A stretch of 54,419 bases of DNA from assembly GCA_964497515.1 (NCBI GenBank), contig CAZCCV010000016.1, forward strand, positions 1-54,419, given 5' to 3'. Under the pieces are notes generated by a model that was given only the letters and a program-made list of their open reading frames with translations, was not told the origin of the DNA and ran no database searches. Shown piece after piece: positions 7,314 through 17,083 of the stretch (position 1 is its first letter; every line of letters begins with the position of its first letter). The translations under genes and the position numbers were made by a program. Origin of the DNA: CAZCCV01 sp964497515 (GTDB lineage Bacteria; Armatimonadota; UBA5829; DTLH01).

Positions 7314-9405
7314 ATGGTAGACACTCAAACACTACTCTTTGGCTCCGATACCACGGAGCGTATAGTCGCGGTTGAGTCGCAGTTCAACAAGGCGCTGGTA
7401 TTCCTGCGTGAGAATGGTCGTGTACGTCAACAGGAGTGCCACTTTTCTCCGTGGCTGCTCACCGCTGAACCCCTGGACATTCCTGGAGCCAACTGGCGCG
7501 AACTGGAAGGCGAAGGCTTTCGCTACCTTGCAGAGTTTAGCGACTGGGAAGCATTTCGCCGTGCTCGATTCACACTGCGCGACGAACACACAAGCCACTA
7601 CACTGTTTCAAATGCCGCAAAACAGTACCTCGTGACCTCTGGACGCACGCTTTTCAAGGGGATGTCGTACTCGGATGTTCATCGGATGCAGATTGATATA
7701 GAAACCCTGGGCTTTACCCCGGAACCGCGAGAGAATGCCATCTTCTTGATTGCAATTTCTGACAATCAGGGGTTCGAGCGCCTTCTTGATGGCGATGAAA
7801 AGAAGATGCTTGAAGATATGGTTACAATAGTCCGCGAGCGCGATCCGGATGTAATCGAAGGGCACAACATATTCGGTTTCGACCTGCCTTATATATCAAA
7901 GCGCGCAAGGATGCACGGGGTGCAACTGAGCCTTGGCCGGGACGGTTCCGAAATCAGGGCTGGTAACGAGCGGAGAGTGCCAATCGGCGGAACCTCCAAA
8001 CCGCTATTGCCGTTTTACATCTTCGGACGACACATTGTAGATACATTGCTTGCGGTTCAACGGTTCGATGTGGCGAAGGGTCAGCTATCCAGCTACGGTC
8101 TTAAGGAGTGTGCAAAGGCGTTTGGTATCGCGGCGTCTGACAGGGTGTATATCGATCACGATAAAATCGCGTCGCTCTGGAAGAGCGCACCAGATCAGGT
8201 CAGACGTTACGCAATGCATGACGTCTACGAAACACGCGGGCTCTCTAAACTGGTTGGCCCCCCAGAATTCTTCCTTACACAGATGCTTCCCGATATCTAT
8301 GAGAGCGTCGTTACTTCAGGCACGGGAGAGAAGATCAACTCGCTGATTGTTCGCGAGTATTTAAGACAGGGACACGCCATTCCAATACCGCGCACGGCCA
8401 CCAAGGATGTGCCTGGAGAGTCTGTACCCGAGTCTGATGCTGGTGCAGCAGATTAAACCGCATTCGGATTCTCTCGGTGTCTTTCTCCCTCTCTTGGAGG
8501 AGCTTACTCAGCGCAGATTCGATGCGAAATCCCGCGCAAAAGCTGCCACTGGCCAGGATAAGTCGTATTGGGATGGAGTGCAAAGCTCTTTTAAGATATT
8601 GATCAACTCGTTCTATGGTTACTTGGGGACGATGCTCAACTTCAACGACTACTCAGCGGCAGAACGGGTGACAACGGAGGGGCAGCGGATTGTAAAACAG
8701 ATCGCCGACGACTTGGAGAAAACTGGCAGCAAGGTGATTGAAATCGACACCGATGGGGTCTACTTTCATCCTCCGGGTGGCATCGATGACGAATCGGCCG
8801 AAGCCAGCTATATCGAACGAATCGGCAGTGCGCTCCCACCGGGAATACGACTCGCGCACGATGGCCGCTACCGTGCAATGCTTTCGCTCAAGGTCAAAAA
8901 CTACGTGTTGGTCGGTTACGATGGCAAGAGGGTGTTTCGCGGCGCATCGATGAGGTCAAGAGCAGATGAGTTGTTCGGCAGAGAGTTCATTTCTAAGGCT
9001 GTCGACCTGTTGGTGCAAGGAGAAAAAGAGAAGGTGGGCGATTTGTACCGGAGCGTTGTCTCAGAGATTGAATCGAAACAGATGCCGGTGGAGCAGTTCG
9101 CAAGGCGTGAACGCATCACCGACAAAACTTTCACCAGCTCCTCGCGAAAGCGACTTGCCGCCGCAGCAAGGGGTACAAAAGTTGGTGACTACGTAAATGT
9201 CTACGAACGCGAAGATGGATCAATCGGCTTAATGTCGGAATATGCGAACGACGAAGATACAAAATACCTCTTGGATAAGCTGTACAAGTTCGCGTGCAGA
9301 GTAAAAGAAGCGTTTGGGGACGAGTTCGATCTTCTGATACCAAAGCCTTCGGCCAAAACTGCGGCTGAGTCGGCGGGGCAGCAGAGACTTTCGTTGTTTG
9401 ATTGA
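7314..9405 (+). pseudogene. Family B DNA polymerase, frameshifted with an internal deletion at motif A
   Basis: One ancestral bacterial B-family polymerase gene is split into two frames. The first part (7314-8456) has an intact 3'-5' exonuclease: Exo I DIET, Exo II EGHNIFGFDLPY and Exo III YAMHDVYE. The second part (in frame from about 8365 to 9405) carries motif A remnant LESLYPSL, motif B KILINSFYGYLG and motif C EIDTDGVYF. The change of frame falls near 8395-8412. Relative to homologues, about 25-30 residues between AIPIPRT and the SLYPS motif are missing, including the catalytic Asp of motif A, which reads Cys in the shifted frame. So this is a deletion plus frameshift, not a simple slip. 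Start ATG 7314 (MVDTQTLLFG) follows the GNAT gene by 45 bp. Confidence 0.8.
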
Positions 9406-9430
9406 CCAATGAGGAGCGAGTTCAATAGGC

Positions 9431-9498
9431 TCAGCAGTCAGCCCTCAACCATCTGAGGAAGCAAGCGTGAGATGATGAAGCCGAAGGCTGACTGCTGA
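9431..9498. repeat. 13-bp inverted repeat in the polB-csrA gap
   Basis: TCAGCAGTCAGCC (9431-9443) and GGCTGACTGCTGA (9486-9498) are perfect inverted arms around 42 bases, with a smaller internal CATCT/AGATG pairing. It lies between two convergent genes. It may be a terminator or a small dispersed repeat; no T tract is evident. Confidence 0.55.
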
Positions 9499-9509
9499 AG
9501 AATTAGGCC

Positions 9510-9734
9510 CTACTTTTTCAGCACATCTGGCAGCTCGTCACTCGAGATATGCTGTGTAGCAACCTGAATGTTCTCGGCTTTGATCTGCTCCAGAAGTTCC
9601 TTCCTGTGCACTGAGATTGATTTCGGAGCGTCGATGCCGATACGCACCTGCTCTCCGCGCACCTCAATCACAGTAATCTCAATATTGTCTCCAATAACAA
9701 TTGCTTGGCCAACCTTCCTGGCTAAGACCAACAT
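9510..9734 (-). CDS. csrA: Carbon storage regulator CsrA
   Basis: 74-residue RNA-binding post-transcriptional regulator. The N-terminal strand MLVLARKVGQAIVIGDNIEI and the GEQVRIGIDAPKSISVHRKEL core are diagnostic. CsrA dimers bind GGA motifs in mRNA leaders and block or alter translation. The C-terminal tail is longer than in E. coli. In many bacteria csrA sits with fliW and flagellar genes; here no flagellar gene is present. Confidence 0.95.
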   Translation of the reverse strand: MLVLARKVGQAIVIGDNIEITVIEVRGEQVRIGIDAPKSISVHRKELLEQIKAENIQVATQHISSDELPDVLKK

Positions 9735-9907
9735 TTAGGGTGTCCTTTCCCGTATCGTGTGCAGGAACTGGAGATGCGAACGACGTTCGCACTCATATAG
9801 CTAATCAGCAATTCCGATCGATATCTTTAGGGTGGATAGGCGACAAATGCAGATTATTATCTGACGCCTGCCAGCAATTATACCATGCAAGCAGGCACAG
9901 TGTTTTT

Positions 9908-9936
9908 TTGCCTTATAGTGTTCGCTTTGGTATAAT
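9908..9936 (+). promoter_or_regulatory. Sigma-70 promoter for hisD
   Basis: TTGCCT (9908-9913), 17-base spacer, TATAAT (9931-9936). An AGGAG ribosome site follows before the ATG at 9967. Confidence 0.6.
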
Positions 9937-9966
9937 CTTCCAGCAACAGCAGGAGACAGTTACAGT

Positions 9967-11262
9967 ATGAAGATTTTCGAAATTGGACGCGATTCGCAGG
10001 CTGAGATAGATGCGGCGCTGAATCCACCCGAGCGACCATCCACCGAGGAAGTGGAGGAGGTTACAAGGTCAATAATCGTCGACGTTCGGGAAAGAGGTGA
10101 CGAAGCTCTCCTCGAACTCGGCAGACGGTTCGATTCCCCTAACCTCACTGCACTAGCTGTAACTGATGAGGAGTTTCAAGCGGCGCGTGAAATGGTGTCA
10201 CCAGAAGTGCTGAGTGCTATTCGATGCGCAAAGGATAACATCGAGAGCTTTCACAAAAAGCAGCTTCGCCAGTCCTGGTTGGATATAACAGAGGGTGTAA
10301 TAGTAGGTCAGATGATTCGACCTATCGAACGTGTTGGCCTCTATGCGCCAGGTGGAAAAGGTGCATATCCGAGCACTGTGCTGATGACAGCCATTCCGGC
10401 AAAGGTTGCGGGCGTGCCGTTTTTTGTGATGTGTTGTCCTGCCCAGGCAGATGGCAATGCCAGCCCGCTTATGCTGGTCGCTGCTAAAGAGGCTGGGGTA
10501 GATCAGGTGTTTAAGGTCGGTGGCGCACAGGCTGTTGCTGCTATGGCTTATGGCACGGCGACTGTTCCTAAGGTGGATAAGGTGGTTGGCCCGGGCAACC
10601 CGTTTGTAACTGAAGCCAAACGCCAGCTTTTTGGGGTTGTTGGAATCGATGCAATCGCTGGGCCGAGTGAGATAATGATCGTCGTGGACGATTCAGCAGA
10701 TCCGCAGTATGCAGCAGCAGACCTGCTCTCACAGGCAGAGCACGCAGAGGATTCAAGATCGGTGCTGGTAGCCACAAGCAGGTCGGCTGCCGATGCAGTG
10801 CTTTCGGAAGTCAAACGGCTCCGGGCAATAGCTCCACGCGGCGATATTATTGCGGAATCCTTCGCGGCAAATGGCGTGGTAATCATAGCCCGAACGATAG
10901 AAGAGGCTGCTGAGGCTGTAAACAAGTTTGCACCGGAGCATCTGGAGCTTATGGTTGCCGACCCGTGGCAGATGCTTCCAATGATAAAAAACGCAGGCGC
11001 AATAATGCTCGGTATTTACAGCCCCGTTGCTCTCGGAGACTACGCAGCAGGGCCGAGTCATACACTGCCTACGGGAGGGACTGCAAGGTTCAGTTCACCT
11101 GTCACAGTGGACGATTTCATCAAAAAGAGCAGCGTCATTTCGTACTCAAAGGATGCATTGGGCGATATTGCGGGAACAATTGTTGATATAGCAGAGGCAG
11201 AAGGATTTCAGGTGCACGCAGACTCTGTTAGGATGAGAGTCTTGCCTAAAGAGGGAGAGTAG
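9967..11262 (+). CDS. hisD: Histidinol dehydrogenase
   Basis: 431 residues, full length. It catalyses the last two oxidations of histidine synthesis, L-histidinol to L-histidine, with NAD+ and zinc. Visible are LYAPGGKGAYPSTVLM, GGAQAVAAMAYGT, KVVGPGNPFVTEAKR, the zinc/active-site region LSQAEHAEDSRSVLV, the catalytic FAPEHLEL (Glu-His pair) and YAAGPSHTLPTGGTARF. hisB begins 1 bp after the stop, so the two are cotranscribed. The rest of the his pathway is not in the window. Confidence 0.97.
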   Translation: MKIFEIGRDSQAEIDAALNPPERPSTEEVEEVTRSIIVDVRERGDEALLELGRRFDSPNLTALAVTDEEFQAAREMVSPEVLSAIRCAKDNIESFHKKQLRQSWLDITEGVIVGQMIRPIERVGLYAPGGKGAYPSTVLMTAIPAKVAGVPFFVMCCPAQADGNASPLMLVAAKEAGVDQVFKVGGAQAVAAMAYGTATVPKVDKVVGPGNPFVTEAKRQLFGVVGIDAIAGPSEIMIVVDDSADPQYAAADLLSQAEHAEDSRSVLVATSRSAADAVLSEVKRLRAIAPRGDIIAESFAANGVVIIARTIEEAAEAVNKFAPEHLELMVADPWQMLPMIKNAGAIMLGIYSPVALGDYAAGPSHTLPTGGTARFSSPVTVDDFIKKSSVISYSKDALGDIAGTIVDIAEAEGFQVHADSVRMRVLPKEGE

Positions 11263-11263
11263 A

Positions 11264-11851
11264 ATGTCCAGACAGAGTGAAGTTCACAGAAAGACAAAAG
11301 AGACCGATGTGCTGGTGAAGATAAACCTCGATGGAAGTGGAAAGTCTTCTGTCAGCACAGGCGTCGGGTTCTTCGATCATATGCTGGATCAGTTGGGGCG
11401 GCATTCGCTGGTCGATCTGGACATCAAAGCCAAAGGTGACTTGGAAATCGATGCCCATCACACTGTAGAGGATGTTGGAATTACAATCGGGCAGGTAATA
11501 GATGAGGCACTCGGCACGAAAGAGGGTATAAGGCGATATGGAGAGGCGACCGTGCCTATGGATGAGGCACTGGTGATGACTTCGATAGATATCAGCGGTA
11601 GAGGGCATCTGGAGTACGGCCTTAGCATACCTACTGAGACTATCGGCGAGTTTCCCGTAGACCTGGTGCAGGAGTTCTTCACTTCCGTTGCGCGCACTGG
11701 AAAGATGACTATCCACCTAAGGCAGCTTACGGGAACGAACTCACACCATATAGTCGAAGCGGCATTCAAGTCATTCGCACGGGCGCTTGGTGTAGCTGTA
11801 TCCAAAGATGATCGTGTCAAGGGTGTGCCCAGCACAAAAGGGACTCTTTAG
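11264..11851 (+). CDS. hisB: Imidazoleglycerol-phosphate dehydratase
   Basis: 195 residues, the monofunctional dehydratase without the phosphatase domain. It converts imidazole glycerol phosphate to imidazole acetol phosphate. Metal-binding motifs GFFDHMLDQLGRHS, DAHHTVEDVGI and GTNSHHIVEAAFK are intact. It follows hisD immediately, and the ferredoxin-like gene comes 52 bp later. Confidence 0.97.
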   Translation: MSRQSEVHRKTKETDVLVKINLDGSGKSSVSTGVGFFDHMLDQLGRHSLVDLDIKAKGDLEIDAHHTVEDVGITIGQVIDEALGTKEGIRRYGEATVPMDEALVMTSIDISGRGHLEYGLSIPTETIGEFPVDLVQEFFTSVARTGKMTIHLRQLTGTNSHHIVEAAFKSFARALGVAVSKDDRVKGVPSTKGTL

Positions 11852-11903
11852 GAAGCAACACTGAAACGGACATCTACTTACTCAGTATGAGCGAGGTACA
11901 TAT

Positions 11904-12674
11904 ATGGCCAAGGTTATTCGACAGGTTATTAAGATAGACGAGGAGCTCTGCAATGGATGTGGACTCTGCGTCCCTGCTTGCGCCGAAGGTGCAATTCAGA
12001 TTATAGATGGGAAGGCCAGACTGGTCTCAGATAAGTACTGCGATGGTTTGGGGGCGTGCCTCGGCGATTGTCCTCAGGGTGCTATCAGCTTTGAGGTGCG
12101 AGAGGCTGAGGAGTTCGACGAAGCGGCCGTTGGAGAGCATCTTAAGTCGATTGGTCGGGAACCGATAACACCGGAGCCTGTGGCAGAAGCTTGTCACGGT
12201 GGAGGCTGTCCGTCGGCGCGGATGCTTGACTTCCGAAGCGAAGCCAGACCTTCATCATCTGGCACTGACCAGCCTAGAATCGAGAGTGAACTCAGGCAGT
12301 GGCCTGTTAAAATTGATCTCATTAACCCCAGCGCGCCGTATCTTCAGGGAGCAGATCTTCTGGTTGCTGCCGACTGCGCACCGTTTGCATTCGCAGGCAT
12401 ACATCGCGAGTTCATCAAAGACAAAGTCGTTGTGATTGGCTGCCCCAAACTGAACGACGTGCAGGAGTATCTGAAGAAGCTCACCCTCATAATGGCACGA
12501 AACGACATTAAGAGCGTTACCGTGCTGTATATGGAGGTTCCGTGCTGCTTCGGATTGATTCACGCTGTTCGTGAGGCCATTGCTGCTTCGGGCAAGGATG
12601 TGCCCATGATTCTCAAGATGGTTTCATTGAGAGGCGAGATCACCGACCCCAAAGGCACATCGCAACTATTCTAG
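11904..12674 (+). CDS. 4Fe-4S ferredoxin-domain protein
   Basis: 256 residues. The first about 70 hold a 2x[4Fe-4S] ferredoxin: CNGCGLCVPACAEGAIQ, then CDGLGACLGDCPQGAI. A histidine/cysteine-rich linker CHGGGCPSARM follows. The rest is an alpha/beta domain with conserved-looking cysteines (ADCAPFA, VIGCPKLND, EVPCCFGL), which may ligate another cluster. This architecture is common in anaerobes and deep-branching bacteria and has no defined function; an electron-transfer role is the safe inference. Confidence 0.75.
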   Translation: MAKVIRQVIKIDEELCNGCGLCVPACAEGAIQIIDGKARLVSDKYCDGLGACLGDCPQGAISFEVREAEEFDEAAVGEHLKSIGREPITPEPVAEACHGGGCPSARMLDFRSEARPSSSGTDQPRIESELRQWPVKIDLINPSAPYLQGADLLVAADCAPFAFAGIHREFIKDKVVVIGCPKLNDVQEYLKKLTLIMARNDIKSVTVLYMEVPCCFGLIHAVREAIAASGKDVPMILKMVSLRGEITDPKGTSQLF

Positions 12675-12803
12675 CGATAGCAGAAATTGCAGGTTATTTA
12701 CCGCTAAGTGCCGAACCAGACCTTGTGAATACAATGCCGGATTTTCTGTGCTCTTAACGGCATCGGTTAATTAGTGACGGCAAGTAGTTTGTGAGGTAAT
12801 TCA

Positions 12804-15800
12804 ATGAGTCTGGCGAAGCGGCGGATAGCCTTTCTTTCGCACTACGATGACCCCGAAATGCTGCCCACCCTCGAACGGGCAGCATATTCGTGGCTTCAAG
12901 GGAATCATCCGTGGCAGGTGGAATTACTGCCATTTGGACATGCTTCGAGGTTGAAAGACTACGATGGCGCTGTATGGTACTATGCCCAGAGTCCGGAACT
13001 CCCCACTGCAGCAATAGACGCCCTGGGCGATATTAAGTCTTTTGTTGAAGGCGGTGGAAAACTCCTCCTCGGGCTCATCGCGGCCAAGTATGTAAGACAA
13101 CTTGGCCTCGACAGAGTTCCCGACGCTATCGAGTGCAGTGACACCGGCTTTTTCTACTGGAACGGCTACAAATCCATCGAAAAACACCCGATTTTTGAAG
13201 GTTTCCCACAGGGTTTCTTCGTAGCCGACACTATGGAGTTGAAGCCGATGGTTTCTGCTCGATGGCTGGATGCACCTCCAGAAAACGGCAGACTCCTCGC
13301 TGTTGCTAACTGGGGGGCACGGTTCGTCGAAAATGAACGTGTAGTCGTAGAATGGGACTGCGGCGGCGGAAGAGTTCTTGCTATGGGAATGCACAACTTC
13401 CGTTTCGACGAAGGCAGCCTCTCGGAGAATCTCGAAAAGCTGGCGGGCAACGTCTTTCGCTACATTTGTTCTCCTATTACTGTCGATCTCACCCTTGCTG
13501 CCGATTCGCCTGAGGTCAAATCAGGTGCTGGATATCTTGGTGGGCACTACGGAGATGGTGGCATTGTAGTTGAGGCAGGAAAAGACATCCGAGCTCTGGT
13601 GACAGGCAGAGTCTGGAAACCTCTTGAAATCACCGTGGTCGGTCGGACACCACTCGGAGCGGAGACTGTAACTGCCTCAGTCAAACCCGGAGAAGATATT
13701 TCGATTGAAATCCCGCTTAAGGTCGACACACTGCATCCGGGCGAATACAGCGCAGCGGTGGAGGTGATCTGCGAAGAGGGGAATATCGCAGATATCTGTC
13801 AACGCTTCTTTGTTGTGCCAAAAGACGAAACCGGACGAGTGCTGGACAGGCATTGGTTGTTCGAGCTCAAATCAGACAGACTGAACGCAGAAATAGACAA
13901 AGGCACTGGGGCTGTTTGGGGTCTCTTTAGTTCAACGGATGAAAACCCCGTCCAGTTCGCAGGCAATCCGGACAATCTGCCGGAGCTAGCAACACCGAAT
14001 CACAGATGGCTGGGGGATCTAGTGCTGAAGTACCGCTTCAACGGTGACACAAGCTGGAGGAGCGTGAACACTGCCAATATGTCGGAGATCCGTCGTGTCG
14101 CAGCTCAGGATGATTCCGTGCTTGTTATGTACGATCCCGGACCACCAGAGCAAGTGGACGCTGCAGATCCGCTTGTAAGCGAGCGGTTCTCCGTTGATGG
14201 AGACGCACTCAACTGGAAGATCAGAATCAAAAACCGCAGTCAATCGGGAATGGTTCTGGGAGAGATTGCGATGCCGCTTACGCTCAACACTTTCTTGAAC
14301 AGTGTGTGCGATCTCAAAGAGATGTACGAGCGCAAAGTAATGCTCCATTCGTCGATAAATGGTGCGTCCTCGTGGGTTCTTGTTGCACCGCTTGCTGGCA
14401 AGCCACCGTACCTTCTGATCTGGTGCAAAGAGGGGACTAAGCTCGAAGCAATGGCTCACATCGATGAGTATGGCCCTCGCCCTGAAAGCTGGGAGGGTGT
14501 GGTAAATGTCTTCCCTGTCTCCAAAGCGAGCCGCGAAACAAGATGCTGGTACGAGTGGTTTAATGGTCACTCACAGGCAATGGTTCTTCCTGGCGAAGAA
14601 TTGGTGCTGAACTTTGGCGTTAAGCTCATCGACAGCTACGAAGAGATCAACGGCACGCTGCTCGCTGATGGCAAGGTTGCTGTCGATCTGGCACCCGGAA
14701 TGGTGCTTCCTACCGATATGACAGGCCATATACGGGTGAGCTGCAAGAAGTCTGTCACAGTCTCAGGGGATGATTCTACAACGATCGAAGATCCAGAAAA
14801 AACGGGTTCTGCCGACTATTACAAGTTCAGATTCAATAAGCCGGGGCAGAGGAATATAACGATTACCGATGAATCCGGCGAGGTTACAAACCTGCATTTC
14901 CTAGCGATTGAGCCGATCGAAAAGCTAGCCAAGGCAAATGCGCATCATATCGCTTACGATCAGCAGTATCGCAGCCCTGGTTCTCATCGCGACGGGCAGT
15001 TCTTTATGTGGGACGCCGAAGAAGACAGAATGCTTATGCGGCCAAGGCATGGGCATATGTCGAGTGGATCGGATGAAAACGGCTTCTCGGAACCACTTGT
15101 TCTGGTTTGGAAGAACGTTGTTGATCCGAACCCGAAAGAAGTGGAGATTGCAGAGTACTACGTCAAGAACTTCCTGTTCAAGTCGATTCAGGATCCGAAG
15201 ACGTATCAGGTCAGTGTTGGTGTGAGCGACGACCCGGATGAGCGATCACGTGTGACCAGATCGTTCAACTACCCGCACGTTGTCAACATTTATTTCGGTC
15301 TCTCAAAAATCGCGGAGAACTATGGGCTCACCAGCTTCAAAACAGCGGAAGAGTATCTGCTGATGGCTTACCGCACTGCGATATCCTATTTCACCACTAG
15401 CATGTATAAAGACAACAACTGGGCGTGCGGAAACTTCGGCGAGTCGTTCTTCTTCGAAATCGTGGATGTGCTTCGGGCGAAGGGCTTCACTGAGGAAGCC
15501 GACGAACTCGAAGGCTGGATGCAGAAGAAAGCCGATAAGTTTCTCTCTGAAGAGCATCCGTATCTGTCAGAGTATCCTTTCGATACTACCGGCTACGCCG
15601 ATGCTTACTACTTGCGGCAGATGGCTGGCGGGCAGGAGGGTGCTCAAAGCGCACTCGACATGATTCGCGCCACTAGGGGCAGACAATGGTCTTGGCCACA
15701 CTACGGCGGCGACGTGCGCTGGGGATGGGGTGCCAGCAAGTACCCTTATCACGACGAACTCTGTATGAACTATATGGTTCCGCAGAATGGTTGCCCGCTC

Positions 15801-16388
15801 CTCGACGCATTCAGGGTAGCAGGAGATATTGAGGATCTTCGCCTAGGCTATGGTTCTTTTCTCGCCAACTGGTCGCTTATCAGCGCAAATGGCGTAGGTC
15901 GCAACCTTTATACCTGGGAGCCACAGCGGATGACCTTTGACCCGTGGACTAGCGAGATGGGTACTGGCATCTACTTCACCTACGTTATGGGCTGTTCGTA
16001 TATAGTCGATGACCCTGCGTTTGGCCTTGTTGGCTATGGGTGCGATGTAGAAGGCAGTATCGACGGACACATCTCTGCCATTCCTCGAGATGGCATGTAT
16101 AAGCGTGCTTACATCGGGCCGTTCGGTGTTGAGATCGACTCTCCGGGTGCGAAACTGGAGCGAATCGACGCTGAAGCTGGTGGAAAGAAGATTGCTCTCC
16201 TCCTCAAAGAGCCGCTTGGCAAAGATATGGATGTCAAGCTGATTGTACGAGGTTTGCCCGAAGGGAACTACACCCTGAGTGCCAATTTTGTGGCAGTTCG
16301 AAGTGTCACATCAGATGAGTGCGCTGCTGGGATTGTAGTCCCTCTCGCCGCTGGCACAAGCGTGCCGGTGCATCTAACGGCGATATAA
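12804..16388 (+). CDS. Large DUF5695-like protein, putative glycan-active enzyme
   Basis: 1194 residues, no signal peptide visible, start ATG 12804 behind GAGG. The first about 220 residues look like a class I glutamine-amidotransferase/ThuA-like alpha/beta domain (GGGKLLLGLIA, GGGRVLAMGMHNF). Beta-rich domains occupy about 230-700. From about 710 onward an alpha-helical, tryptophan-rich region (YDQQYRSPGSH, MWDAEEDRM, WSWPHYGGDVRWGWGASKYP) resembles the alpha/alpha toroid of polysaccharide-active enzymes and matches my memory of DUF5695. The GH51, GH172-like and galactokinase-like genes elsewhere in the window suggest a role in plant-type glycans. The reaction is unknown. Confidence 0.6.
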   Translation: MSLAKRRIAFLSHYDDPEMLPTLERAAYSWLQGNHPWQVELLPFGHASRLKDYDGAVWYYAQSPELPTAAIDALGDIKSFVEGGGKLLLGLIAAKYVRQLGLDRVPDAIECSDTGFFYWNGYKSIEKHPIFEGFPQGFFVADTMELKPMVSARWLDAPPENGRLLAVANWGARFVENERVVVEWDCGGGRVLAMGMHNFRFDEGSLSENLEKLAGNVFRYICSPITVDLTLAADSPEVKSGAGYLGGHYGDGGIVVEAGKDIRALVTGRVWKPLEITVVGRTPLGAETVTASVKPGEDISIEIPLKVDTLHPGEYSAAVEVICEEGNIADICQRFFVVPKDETGRVLDRHWLFELKSDRLNAEIDKGTGAVWGLFSSTDENPVQFAGNPDNLPELATPNHRWLGDLVLKYRFNGDTSWRSVNTANMSEIRRVAAQDDSVLVMYDPGPPEQVDAADPLVSERFSVDGDALNWKIRIKNRSQSGMVLGEIAMPLTLNTFLNSVCDLKEMYERKVMLHSSINGASSWVLVAPLAGKPPYLLIWCKEGTKLEAMAHIDEYGPRPESWEGVVNVFPVSKASRETRCWYEWFNGHSQAMVLPGEELVLNFGVKLIDSYEEINGTLLADGKVAVDLAPGMVLPTDMTGHIRVSCKKSVTVSGDDSTTIEDPEKTGSADYYKFRFNKPGQRNITITDESGEVTNLHFLAIEPIEKLAKANAHHIAYDQQYRSPGSHRDGQFFMWDAEEDRMLMRPRHGHMSSGSDENGFSEPLVLVWKNVVDPNPKEVEIAEYYVKNFLFKSIQDPKTYQVSVGVSDDPDERSRVTRSFNYPHVVNIYFGLSKIAENYGLTSFKTAEEYLLMAYRTAISYFTTSMYKDNNWACGNFGESFFFEIVDVLRAKGFTEEADELEGWMQKKADKFLSEEHPYLSEYPFDTTGYADAYYLRQMAGGQEGAQSALDMIRATRGRQWSWPHYGGDVRWGWGASKYPYHDELCMNYMVPQNGCPLLDAFRVAGDIEDLRLGYGSFLANWSLISANGVGRNLYTWEPQRMTFDPWTSEMGTGIYFTYVMGCSYIVDDPAFGLVGYGCDVEGSIDGHISAIPRDGMYKRAYIGPFGVEIDSPGAKLERIDAEAGGKKIALLLKEPLGKDMDVKLIVRGLPEGNYTLSANFVAVRSVTSDECAAGIVVPLAAGTSVPVHLTAI

Positions 16389-16396
16389 TCCTACCG

Positions 16397-16433
16397 CAGG
16401 GGCAGCCACCACACTGCCCCTGACATCCTTTTT
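16397..16433 (+). terminator. Rho-independent terminator after the DUF5695-like gene
   Basis: CAGGGGCAG (16397-16405) pairs perfectly with CTGCCCCTG (16414-16422) over an 8-base loop; a TTTTT run follows at 16429-16433. Confidence 0.75.
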
Positions 16434-16480
16434 ATGATCCCGACGTAAGACTCATTAGCTTTGTCGGTCGGTGAACTGCG

Positions 16481-17083
16481 ATGGCAGTCGATATCACAAA
16501 TGTCATTACAGGCGAACTGAATAGCGATGAGAATGTGCTTTGGGTGGGGCAGCCGGAGCCTTCGGTGTTCTTTTCAAGCGCAGACGCATTTTTGGTGCCT
16601 GTTAGCATTCTTGCCGGTACGCGGGCGATTCATTTCGGCGCCAAGTACGTCTTGAAGCTTCTGGCTTATGGGGTCACTTTGGAGAGTGTTTTTGTATCGG
16701 TTGCGATTGGATTGCCGTTTGTGGCAGCCGGCCTGTATTTGATACTCGGCCGGTTCGTTTACAAGCTCTGGAGGAAACGGCGGACGTTTTACGCCGTCAC
16801 CGATAATCGCGCGATCTCAGTTGTTCTGTTCGGCAAACGAGTTGTCCTTGAACAGCCTTTCGACAGTATTCCCGTCCTCAGAAAACAGGTCGGACGGCGT
16901 GGGGTAGGGACGATTACCTTCGGCAGGTCAAGGTTCACTGCCGTTTGGTGCGGAAATACCGGGATGAACTGCTTGACCGGATTCGATGACTCCGACCTCA
17001 TTGCATTCCACGATATAAAAGGCGCGGACGAAGTGTATAATCTCATCCGCGCCCAAATAGCCTCCGAACCTTCTGCTATCTAG
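16481..17083 (+). CDS. Membrane protein with bacterial PH-like domain
   Basis: 200 residues. The opening GELNSDENVLWVGQPEPSV is typical of bPH-domain membrane proteins. Two hydrophobic segments (about 38-55 and 66-90) precede a PH-like beta domain (RTFYAVTDNRAISVVLFGKR, DSIPVLRKQVGRRGVGTITFG). No enzymatic motif is visible and the function is unknown. Its 3' end overlaps the 3' end of the convergent GH51 gene by 8 bp. Confidence 0.6.
   Translation: MAVDITNVITGELNSDENVLWVGQPEPSVFFSSADAFLVPVSILAGTRAIHFGAKYVLKLLAYGVTLESVFVSVAIGLPFVAAGLYLILGRFVYKLWRKRRTFYAVTDNRAISVVLFGKRVVLEQPFDSIPVLRKQVGRRGVGTITFGRSRFTAVWCGNTGMNCLTGFDDSDLIAFHDIKGADEVYNLIRAQIASEPSAI

Noticed and set aside
8407..9405. Second polymerase part as an independent gene
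   Set aside because: It begins inside motif A, has no upstream ribosome site of its own, and continues the same ancestral protein; treated as part of the broken gene.
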